Of a stretch of 64,000 bases of DNA, positions 10,301 to 25,083 are shown piece after piece (the stretch's first letter is position 1; every line of letters begins with the position of its first letter). Location: contig OX393580.1 in assembly GCA_947652605.1 (NCBI GenBank), positions 20,914,159 to 20,978,158 on the forward strand, written 5' to 3'. Under the pieces are notes generated by a model. That model saw only the letters and a program-made list of their open reading frames with translations, had not been told where the DNA came from and searched no databases. Origin of the DNA: Elmis aenea. Its lineage: Eukaryota > Arthropoda > Insecta > Coleoptera > Elmidae. The position numbers were made by a program, and so were the translations under genes.

Positions 10301-12111
10301 AAATTTGTACACAGGTTTAACTAGCACGAGGCACGACAATATGTACCTTCGTCAAAATGGATAGGTAAATTGCTTTAAAACTATAAAAAGTGCAATAATT
10401 AAATAAAAACTTTTATGGATTTTAAACATTTGCAACGAACTACAAAAATTCGACGTACTAAATAAAAAACATTTTTTAAGATCTCTTGGTCATACTTGCT
10501 AAAAATATTTAAAGATGATTTTATATTTAAGTTAGTGCACAATCACAACGGTATTGGATTCAGCAGTGTCTTGAGTAAAACTATTAACAAGGCCTTACAA
10601 TTATCTCAGTATCTTACAAAAGAGCCATTCAGCCACGCTTCAGATTAAATAAAAATAGAAAATGGGTGCAGTTCAATCGATTTAATATTAATATCTGCAG
10701 CATATTAATCATAGCAACTTTCATACTTTCAGCTCCATTTACTTTACCAAGTCACGGCTTTGATGTATATTTAAATTAAATCAGATTATTTATGTGATAA
10801 ATGTAACAATAAAACTGGAATATTGTAGAAATGCATACAGTAAGGTCGAAATTGCCATTAATTTCTCCTAAGAAGACATGTTGTGTTAGTTATGTGTGTA
10901 ATCTACAGGGCCAGCTTACAGCCTAGACATTGTTGATTATACAAGGAAATTACTTTTTTTTTTGCTCAATCATGAATGTTAAACAACATTATTATTAATT
11001 TTAGTATTTACACATATATATTAAGATCGTAACGATATCTGCAAATAACTTTGTTAAATATGTCTTTAAATTCTTATTTGTAGGTTTTCTTGGTGCACTT
11101 CTAGTTAATATTTACAATTATCGATTTGTATGCGTAGTGCTTTTAAATACAAATTTATTAAAACTTATGTTAACGTATTATTTTAGTTGCTCATTTCATA
11201 AAACAAGATCGTGGTGAACAAAATTTTACAGACAAGATTAAAGAAAAGGTTGCTAGTTTGTGCGGCATCGCAGGCTTAGAAAAGATGTGCGATCAACTCC
11301 TCAACACAATCGTTCCAAATGTAACAGTGATGAAACACTGGGGTAAGTACGTGCAAAATTATGTGATAATAGCCTGCATTGAGGTTTTAAGCCAAGGGCA
11401 CGTGGACGCACCAATGGAGATGATAGCTATAATTTTTGACGTACATGTTAATTATTTTTCTATTATTAGACTAAAAACTACGTCGAAACTTTGAGTAACT
11501 GATAAATTACCGGAATTACGTTTGTTTACGGTGACTTGATTAATATTTGTTCAATTGTAACTTAATTGTAACGAAGTAACACGACTTTAAATATTAATTA
11601 AACGTGAACAAAAAAAAAAAAATGGCGAGAAGCAATTATTATATAATGTTTTTAGCTTCTCAAGGTTTTCTCGAATAGAAATTTTTGTTTGTTTAGTATT
11701 AATTTTTTTTTAAATCACAATATTTTATCAGTGTTTATTTAGAACCGGTTGATTTGCGCTACTGATTACTTATCATCGGTTCTAAGGGGATAGCTCTTAC
11801 TGTATTAACAAATTTTGGTTGGTGTTGTGTTGGAAGTTGTTTTATTTTGTCGATTTAGTTTGCTGCTTATGACCAAAATGACAATACATTATTAGTTCAC
11901 CTTTTTTTGTTCCAAAACAGGTGTCGATGTGTGCACCAAAATGGATGTTATCTTTGGTGCGGATTGTAAGCTGGAAGAAGAAACAAAACCAGAAACTGCA
12001 ACTACTCCTGACTCGTCCTCGAACTCGTCAGAAAAGAACTTTAATTTTTTTAACTTAATTTTGTTTTTGGTTTTGACCAAAATTATTACAGTTAAGTTCT
12101 TGCATTTTTGA
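7340..12111 (+). CDS. Saposin-like secreted six-cysteine protein, complete copy B
   Basis: Four exons: 7340-7418, 7481-7615, 11187-11342 and 11921-12111, giving 186 aa. All donors are GTAAG-type and all phases join (G+AT, A+TT, G+GT). Residues 1-26 form a signal peptide with a hydrophobic core (ILIVINSLLLVV). Cysteines 66 and 69 form the CxxC that opens saposin-B domains, followed by C97, C106, C128 and C139. The C5-C6 gap of 11 is longer than the usual ~6, so the fold call is a family-level inference. N-glycosylation sequons occur at NFT, NVT and NSS. After a Ser/Thr/Glu linker (about 140-162) the last ~22 residues are hydrophobic, as in a GPI-anchor signal or a membrane tail. Known relatives bind or perturb lipids. 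The start codon follows AACAACCAAA. Intron 2 (7616-11186) spans most of the inserted repeats. Confidence 0.72.
7648..9295. mobile_element. Foldback element with ~480-bp inverted arms in saposin intron 2
   Basis: The left arm (7648-8127) begins TTTACTTTAACGGACTTTG and is matched in reverse complement by the right arm (8821-9295), which ends CAAAGTCCGTTAAAGTAA. The arms share long strings such as AGATCTAAATGAGTCCAC and GACAGTTGTGAACTTGGGT, with scattered substitutions and small indels. The ~690-bp centre carries a three-unit tandem repeat and no credible transposase frame. Size and structure match foldback-type non-autonomous elements. Confidence 0.88.
8355..8710. repeat. Three tandem ~123-bp units inside the foldback element
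   Basis: Units start at about 8355, 8479 and 8601 with GTTTACTNTCATC followed by GAGGGTCAGGTTAGAGGTCGG, a T-run, GCTGATTAATGG, AACGCTAAAATAAGAT and GCAGCTGTGCGCAACACT. The last two units are closest to each other. Internal tandem repeats like these are typical of foldback elements. Confidence 0.9.
9635..10075. mobile_element. hAT-type MITE, 441 bp, 8-bp target duplication
   Basis: Begins CACGGTCTACTACACA and ends TGTGTAGTAGACCGTG. The direct 8-bp repeat ATTCACAC flanks it at 9627-9634 and 10076-10083. The inverted ends extend about 130 bp each and contain two tandem ~42-bp subunits built on a TTCTTAGAC..CGCCATCTAGC motif. The 8-bp duplication fits hAT transposition. The last four bases of its twin in the left unit are visible at 1-4. 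Confidence 0.9.
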
Positions 12112-12436
12112 TGTACGTAATGATAGAAACGATATGTAACAAATATTTTGTACAATTGATCATCTAAACCGATTATTACATTTCCTGTTTAAATGTTGTT
12201 ATTTAAATGTTTGCAATCATTGTACATACACATAGTTTATGTTTAGTTGTTAGCCTTGAGTAGTAGGTTAACAAATTGAAGCCGAACGCACTGGGTTCAG
12301 TTCACACCGCTTTTGCAAGACGAATTTTGTGAAAGTCACAGCTTACTTTGAAAAATACGCACGTCGTATGCCAACGTCAATTTTGAGACATAAATCATTA
12401 TTGCAAAACAAAACTGTAAACAACAACGAAAATATA

Positions 12437-13711
12437 TATACAGGGTTCTCGTTTTTCGCGGCTCACTATGGGGATCTCGTAAACGGTAAGAGTTACGACT
12501 TCGGTTAAATTGGGGCAAAGTTGTATATTCAGGTGCTTAATAATTTGACGCAAACAGAACTTATTTATCTTTTTTAGTTTTTGAGATATAGGGAAAAAAG
12601 TAAAAAAGTGGATTTTTGTTTTTTGCCCGTAACTTTTTCATTTGATGTCGAATTTCATTTCTGTAAAAACTTTTTCATGGCCACTTTTTGCAAGGAATCA
12701 GAATCCCCAATTATATTTTCCATGCGACGTTTCGTTTTTTTAAAACCATCATCAGGTCAATTTTTTCTTGTGGACGCTATTTCTGATTTTAACGCCAGTT
12801 TGTAGAGAATTTTATTCTGAATTCGAAAATGTATAACACTTGGCACTTTTTTGAAACCATTGTTGTTAAAAATGGCTAAAACAAATATTTTATTTAAAAA
12901 AATGCAGCGTATGAGTGACTTGAATTTTAAAGTGTTTAAAGCCTTCTTTATGCAGTACTCTCCATACTTTATCTTTGGAAATGTTTATTGTAGTACCAAT
13001 TTGAGAAGTTGAAGCTCTAGGGTTATTTTGAACCTAATAATTTTAAACGTAATCGTTACTAATAGTTTTTTATTGGTCTATTTTGTAAATGAATGTAACT
13101 CAACTTACTTCTTGTAACACATCATCCTTTATTTCATCACCAATTTAGAGTCTAAACGAATTAGCCGACATTCACTTAGTTTATTATGAACAAGCCTTAA
13201 GTCAAGCATGACATTAGCCAACTAAGTTTAGTAAAAAAAAAATATTTGAGGTGTATAAACAGAGTTTGTCGATGCATCTTTAGCACTAATTTTCTCGAAA
13301 ACGGCTACGTTTACAGCAAAAAACAAAGAGGGACGAATTTTTTCCTCTTAAGTCGTACTTTCTTATGGACGAATGACATTGTCTATTTTATCCCAGAGAA
13401 AAAAATTCTGAAGATGGTAAGCGGATGACCTGCCTGTAAATCATACTTCCAATTACGTGTTTTCTTTCTAATTATCCCACAAAGTCAATGGGAAACACCC
13501 AAACATTTCGGCCAAGTTTGATAGCTCTAGCTTAAACGGCTAGGACGTAATCGATTTTTTGAATTTTTTTTCTTGCAACTTTGGAGGTCTCTAACTTTGA
13601 AAGGAAGCATTTTCGGATAACAAAATATTTGACAAATGGTCATCATTTTCACTCAGGAATATGCACATACTTTTTTGCCGTGTATAATGGGGACACCCTG
13701 TATATACCAAC
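12437..13711. mobile_element. TACAGGGT-type element, right-unit copy
   Basis: Same element as at 2366-3640, carried along by the 10-kb duplication and offset by exactly 10,071 bases. It directly follows the promoter relic at about 12288-12436 downstream of the complete saposin-like gene. Confidence 0.55.
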
Positions 13712-14533
13712 AGCCTTTTATATGTGTATGTACAAAAAAAATTGCAGATATACGTTTGTTAATGACAGGAAGTAGGATTAATTTTTATATTCCAGGAATA
13801 GTATCACAATTTGTGAAAACCAATTTGCTATACATATTATATATATGTATATACCGGGTGTTAACCACCAGCCGTGAACATAGGGAATTAACATTGGTTT
13901 TAAGTTTTTTCGGATTCCTGCTCCCCAATTGAATTTATATTAAAATTAATGGTAACAATAGAAAGATAAATTTATTACGCATCATTTGAGACCATTAATA
14001 AGCTTAAATGTTTAATATTGAGTTCATAATTAATATTTTAAAATTGGATTAATTTTACAAATATAAGTAGCCATGAGTGTCAATCTGACATTTGTCTTCA
14101 TTAATTTTTGTTATTATATGTTAATTTTTAAATCAGCGAGTTATTTCTTTAACGATTTTGATTAAAATGAAAAAAAAAAACTATAATAGAGGAAGAGTTT
14201 TAATGGTGAAAATTAATAATAATTAAAAATAAGCGTCTAATTACTTCATGGTATTATACGACACACACAATAAAGACTACAATAACTTCATTACAATTAT
14301 CAGACACTTTATAATGTGAGCTATTATATTAATATTGATACTTTTTTTTAGTGCTAAATAAAAATAAAAAAGGAGTTTCATTATTTATTGACAGTTTCTA
14401 AGAACTTGGAATTCTATATAGTAGACAGTACAGTATACAAATTTCAAATTAAGTAATGACTAAAATTTGCTTCTTTATTTAAACAACAAACAATTTTTTA
14501 TGGTTTTTAAGAATCTTATAAAAACTCAAAATA

Positions 14534-15014
14534 ATAAGGTGACCAACTTTTTAGCAATGAAAAAAGGAGGACACAAATAAATTTTGATAGCTTTGATTCT
14601 TTGAATACCTTCGTGTATGAAATTTATGTATGTATTTAGTGACACATGCAATCATGACGTTGGCAATACTGAACGAAGAACGAAGTAACTAACGGTTGTT
14701 TCTGCGTTTCTGGTAGGTAGGTTAGGTTAGGTACTGGCACGGGGATTAAATTTTATCTTATTTTGGCACACTGATCAAATCCTGTTTGCCATACCTGCAC
14801 TATCATATGAAAAATGCGCATAATAAAGACATTTGTAACATGTAAATATGCTTACATGCCTATTAAATTATTATTTAAATAAGTACTTTTCCACTGAACG
14901 AATACTTTTTGTCAATGTATCGAAAAGGAGGACATGTAGGAGGACACTTTTCGAGGAAGGACAGGATTCTCAAAAGGACTGTCCTCCCTAAAGGAGGACG
15001 GTTGGTCACCTTAT
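14534..15014. mobile_element. MITE with ATAAGGTGACCAAC inverted ends (right-unit copy)
   Basis: Duplicate of 4463-4943; one A-to-G difference at 14976. Confidence 0.65.
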
Positions 15015-15060
15015 GAATAAGCAATTCACATTTACTTTTAATAAACGTCCAAAATCCATA

Positions 15061-15671
15061 TGATTTTGTTCAGAAAATAATAAAAAATATTTTTATAGGT
15101 GTTTAAATTTTTTGAAAATGTCCACATGTATAGTACGGCAATTTTTTGGGTGAAATTTCAAAAGTTGTGCAATTGTCTCTTAAGTTCATGAAAAAAATAA
15201 ATGCAACTTAGAACTTAACTGATCTATTTTGTTCAAAAACTCTCTAAAAAATTGTTATAGCTGTTAAAATTTTTTAAAAATTCTCCAAGAGTATAGCCTG
15301 GCACGTTTTTAGGGGTAAAAACTTGTAGATAAATTAATAGCACAATTTATCTAAAACTTGTAGATAAATTGTGCTATCGTCTCCAAAAATTATAACAAAA
15401 TGTTAAACACGCTCTTGGCAACGCTAATCTATCAATATTTCGTTCGAAAACTCTTTAAAAATATTTTTATAGTCTTTCGAAATTTTTGAAAATGGTCTGA
15501 AGGTATAGGTTGTTTTTTTCTTTGGGCAATTATTTAATAGTTGTGCATATGTCTCGAAAGTTTATAAAAAGGCTAAACATATTCTTAGTACTGCAAATCT
15601 ATCTTTATTTTGTTGAGAAACTTTCTAGACATGTTTTTACAACCATTCAAAATGTTTGAAAATCATATTTA
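15061..15671. repeat. Degenerate ~165-bp tandem array (right-unit copy)
   Basis: Duplicate of the array at 4990-5600. Confidence 0.6.
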
Positions 15672-15997
15672 TTTACTCCGAACTCGCCAGCATGGCCTGA
15701 GCACTCATATGGGCTCGACTGTTATTGCTTAAAACAGCGGAGCAGATCTCAATAGGTGGTGCTAGTATCTTTATTTCTAGCTGGTAACCATAGCCGATAA
15801 CGTCATTCCCGTTCTTGTTAGCAAATGTACAGTAGCGCGGAAATTTAAATTTAAAATGATAATAGATACCCATAGATACCGGGCGTCACCTGTCATTTAT
15901 TATAAATAAAGTGAAAAGTAAAAATTTCATCTGCGTAATATAAAATATTTTTAAAAGTTAAGAAAATATTAAACTTGAAAACAAAATAATGTTGCAT

Positions 15998-16153
15998 TCA
16001 TTATAAACTGCAGCAGTGCAGAAAAAAACATGCACAATTTCCCTGATCCCATCGCGAGAGCTTGCTCGGTACAATAATTGGGTTGTGAATACTGCAAATC
16101 CTAAAATTACAGGAAAAGACCCAGCAATGGTTAACAGACATTTTAGGATTTGC
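15998..16153 (+). pseudogene. Possible THAP-like exon relic (right-unit copy)
   Basis: Duplicate of 5927-6082, with the same frameshift and the same following GTAAGT donor-like site. Assignment to a THAP domain remains weak. Confidence 0.28.
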
Positions 16154-17017
16154 AAATTCGGTAAGTTAGAATAATGCCAAAATTAAACGAGTTTCATGAT
16201 TTTCCGTCCAAAATTAAGAAAATAAAGGTATCAGCGTGTGCACAGGTCTTTAGTACGTGTTGGTGCCGCTTTAAATGTGATGAGCCGAGGTAAATTGTAA
16301 AGCCTAAATGGGATAAAGGAGGTGGAGTTTGAAGGATTACATACTTCAGAGCTTTGTGTTTTTTTTTACATTTTTTTTGGTTATACATAATACATTTGAT
16401 TTCTTTTTAATTTTAATTTTAATTGCTCATTGTCAACAATGATCTATTATTATATGTTTGAGGGTATATAAATGCTTTTTTTATATTTGCTATATAATAA
16501 ATACATAAATGTTGTTGCGTATTCGTTAATAAGTCAAATAGTTATAGTGTTTTTTTTTAATATAAAGTACTCAAAATACATTTTCATATTTAAAAAGCAT
16601 TTATAATTTTCTTAATAATCCGTTGTAGATCATTATTATCTCATTTTAGCATAAAAATGTCAAAATAGTATGTAATGTGCGAGACTGATCATTTTGCTGT
16701 AAAAATAACAATTACCAATTTATAATAAATGTAAGACGACATTGTAAACCACACAAAATAAATGTTTATTATACTATGATTTTATCCATTTAAAATGATC
16801 AGTCAGCATAATGATGACTAATTAATTATATGCTACTTTTTTATGTTATTTGTTAACGATGTTATAGTGCTATGTACTACAGTATTATGAATATATGTAA
16901 AACCATGAAAGAGGCATATTCCGTTAATATAAAACGTTGTAAATATAGATAATAAAATTATATTTATTTTATATTTGCCTTTTTTTTTTAAACTAACATT
17001 AATTTATTGCAATTTCA

Positions 17018-17134
17018 TTTAATGTAAATATTCTTATCAAGTAAATTTAAATAACTATTCATAGATAATGAAAAAGTTTTTCGTAATCTATGAATAGTTA
17101 TTTAATTTTACTTGATAAGAATATTTACATTAAA
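17018..17134. repeat. AT-rich palindrome (right-unit copy)
   Basis: Duplicate of 6946-7062, here about 140 bp from the right end of the tandem duplication. Confidence 0.85.
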
Positions 17135-17285
17135 ATTTAAATGGTGTATTTTTAATTACTTTCAAATTTCCCGCATTTAAATAAAATTCGGGAGCAGATC
17201 TCACCAGATGGCGTTCATAATGGTAACAAAATATTACGTAGAGTGGCAATTCTATATTTAGTTATGTTCTATGAAAACAACTCTA

Positions 17286-17427
17286 ATGGTGCCTGTACAC
17301 CTGAGAGTAAAGTACTCTCGAGAGTAGCGTCGCCAAGGATACAGCCCCTGAGAGTAACTCGCGATTGGCTGTATCCTTGGCGACGCTACTCTCGAGAGTA
17401 CTTTACTCTCAGGTGTACAGGCACCAT
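17286..17427. repeat. Perfect 61-bp inverted repeat with a 20-base loop
   Basis: The arms 17286-17346 and 17367-17427 are exact reverse complements by my base-by-base check, starting ATGGTGCCTGTACACC and ending GGTGTACAGGCACCAT. The loop repeats the start of an arm motif (CTGAGAGTAA). Each arm also contains the palindrome ACTCTCGAGAGT. It is unusually GC-rich for this region, begins 12 bp after the duplication edge and ends 145 bp before the helicase start codon, so it may sit in or next to that promoter. Confidence 0.97.
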
Positions 17428-17572
17428 AAGGCGACGATATGGTTCTGCCTTTAACTAACTATAACGAACCCATTTTTCTAAACGTCAACGTTATCTAACC
17501 TAACTTCTGTGCTCAGACAAACGTCAACAAATATAAATAGAAATTTAGTTAAAGAACAAGAGCTTATTTAAA

Positions 17573-22863
<5,291 letters not shown>

Positions 22864-22942
22864 CGCCGGAAGTATTTCAAGAAAATAATAAGTCATTATA
22901 TCAAATTAAAATAATTTGTTTTTGTTTATTACGTATTTTTAT

Positions 22943-22948
22943 AATAAA
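22943..22948 (+). terminator. Polyadenylation signal of the DHX16 gene
   Basis: AATAAA 80 bp after the TGA stop, followed by a T/GT-rich stretch (TGATGTTCTTGTACTTTG). Likely, not proven. Confidence 0.5.
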
Positions 22949-23445
22949 GAAAATTAGAAATGATGTTCTTGTACTTTGTACCTATTTCTTGTACCTATAG
23001 AAAAATGAGTGAAAGTGGTTTATAAACAGAAACAATCCGCAAGTTTGGAAAGAATAAAATAGTTTTTGAAAACGTTTTAGGACAGTGCTTCTCAAATTTG
23101 CAGACGTCAGGGCACCTTAAAGTGAATTTAAAAAAGTTTTTTGACCCAAAACCAAATACTTTTGGCTAAATAATATTTTATGTAAGTAAGCTAAGTAGTG
23201 AAAAATTATTTGAATTGACACGTTTAGTAAAGCTAACATACATTTACAGTAAAGCTGACTACATGTACATTTTCTACTTTATTAAAACGAATCTGAATTC
23301 TTTTAAATGAAAATGTACTGTTATGCATAGTTATATCATGACCTCGCAAATAGCCTTTGCGATCCCCTGGGGGCCACGAACCTCAAGTTTTAGAAACATC
23401 ATTAGACTTATAAAATATGCCCAGGATAATGGTGCAAAATATTAA

Positions 23446-24625
23446 CGTGGGTACAGACATGCAACAAACCATCGTATTGTAAAGGTGGGTACAGACAGGC
23501 AACAAAACATCGCACCGCAACACCTTCGCGCATAGAATGTTAACATTGTATGCACGAAAAGGTGGTTACAGACATGCAACAAAACATCGCATCGTAAGAC
23601 CGTCGCGTACAGATTGTTGTTGCGCGTTGAAGTTACTGTGTGCCGTGAATTGCATCGTATCAAAACGTCGCCGCGTAACATCGCAGCAAACATTCTGGCG
23701 TCCCACCATTTTGGTATTACTTTTAGTAATTGTGGAATGCGGTTAGTTAGTTATAGTGCAATATTTAGATTTTTCGAAACACTGCGAAAAGATGGACATT
23801 GCCACGGCAGCATATATAGTTATGTATCATTTGGTTTGTAGAAATAAAAAAGCAAGCAAAAGAGGCGTTGGTGGCAGACGCAGTTATATACCTCTGTTGT
23901 TATGTGAAACTCCACACTAAGTTCCTCCCAAGCATCATTTTTAAAAATTTTATTATAATTTATAATACCTAAAATGTTTTGCATCCCACAAAACTTCCTT
24001 GCTTTAATACTTCTCTATAAGATTAACAGTCATTTACTCTGTCCACCCCATTGCAAGCAAGGGTTGGTGCACAATGCACAAATGAAAATAAACGTAAGTA
24101 TGTTACGCAGACCTGTACATACATAAAAAGCATGGTGCAACATCAGCGCGTAATATTCCTTTGATGTGACGCTGGAATACCGACAACCGATACGACGTCA
24201 CGATGTTACTATGTTGCGGTGTTACGATGTTACGAAGTGCTGTTCAGTAGGGGTGGGCGATATCCAAATTTCGATATCGAATATCGATATCGAAATTATA
24301 TCGATATATCGACATATCGAAATTTCGATTTAAAAGCGGCGCGAAGCTAAAAAGTCGGTAAAAAAGTGAAAAAAGAGACTGGTGACCTAAAAAAAAAAAA
24401 AAGCTTCTCGCCCTTAAAATATCGATATATCGGAATGTCGGAATATCGATATCAAAATTATATCGATATTTATCGATATATCGCCCACCCCTACTGTTCA
24501 GACATGTTACGCGACGGTGTTACTATACGATGTTTTGTTGCATGTCTGTACCCACCTTTACAGTACGATGTTTTGTTGCATGTCTGTACCATTGAATATT
24601 TATTCAATGGTCTGTACCCACCTTT
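23446..24625. mobile_element. Harbinger-like non-autonomous element, internally duplicated ends
   Basis: Left TAAAGGTGGGTACAGACA followed by GGCAACAAAACATCG, matched by an inverted right end GTCTGTACCCACCTTTA at about 24609-24626. Extra partial copies of the terminal motif occur at 23446, 23560 and 24530. In the middle, about 23790-23905, a plus-strand frame starts MDIATAAYIVMYHLVCRNKK and continues KASKRGVGGRRSYIPLL, reminiscent of the start of PIF/Harbinger transposases, then stops. No full transposase remains. A hAT MITE is nested inside at 24248-24493. Confidence 0.6.
24248..24493. mobile_element. hAT MITE (TAGGGGTGGGCGATAT ends), 246 bp, nested
   Basis: Starts TAGGGGTGGGCGATAT, ends ATATCGCCCACCCCTA, and is flanked by the direct 8-bp repeat CTGTTCAG at 24240-24247 and 24494-24501. 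The interior is made of CGATAT palindromes around a ~110-bp unique core. This terminus is a familiar animal hAT MITE signature. The insertion splits the Harbinger-like element and is therefore younger than it. Confidence 0.95.
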
Positions 24626-25083
24626 AGAAATGTAATCATGCAAACACCGACAGACAGAGTCTTTGGGCAAATATTTTTTGCGGCCCCCTGTGTGTTGTGT
24701 ATGTCATTTATGAATAATATGTTGTTTAATTATGCACATTTAATTTTTTATGTTTATGGTAAGAAGCTGAGTCCTACAAAGCACAGTTCCCTTTAGCGTA
24801 GGGTTTAGGGCCCGTGGTAGTGACCCCGTTTGTTAAGGTGTCTAGGTCTAAGGAAGAACCTCAAGTATTGTTTAAAAAATTATAATAAGAACTAGCAACG
24901 TGTAAACCCCCTGATTAATTTCTATTTTCATTTCACCATGGAGACTGATTCGATTTACGAATTTATTGACCAAATATCTTTAATGACATTAGGGGGTTGT
25001 CAAGAATTTTTGTAATCATTTTGTTTAGAGTATTATCGATAAAACGTTCATGAAGGTATAAATACAAGTTTTTCCCCAAACGT

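Larger units (their letters stand above)
7203..17273. repeat. Right copy (complete) of the 10,071-bp tandem duplication
   Basis: The unit starts just after the shared string GTTCTATG that closes the left copy at 7202, and ends at the same string at 17273. It therefore starts 137 bp upstream of the saposin-like start codon and contains that whole gene plus about 5 kb downstream. Beyond 17273 the sequence is unique and a 61-bp perfect inverted repeat begins 12 bp later. Such high identity across AT-rich noncoding DNA means either a very recent duplication or a false duplication made during assembly; the sequence alone cannot decide. Confidence 0.93.
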
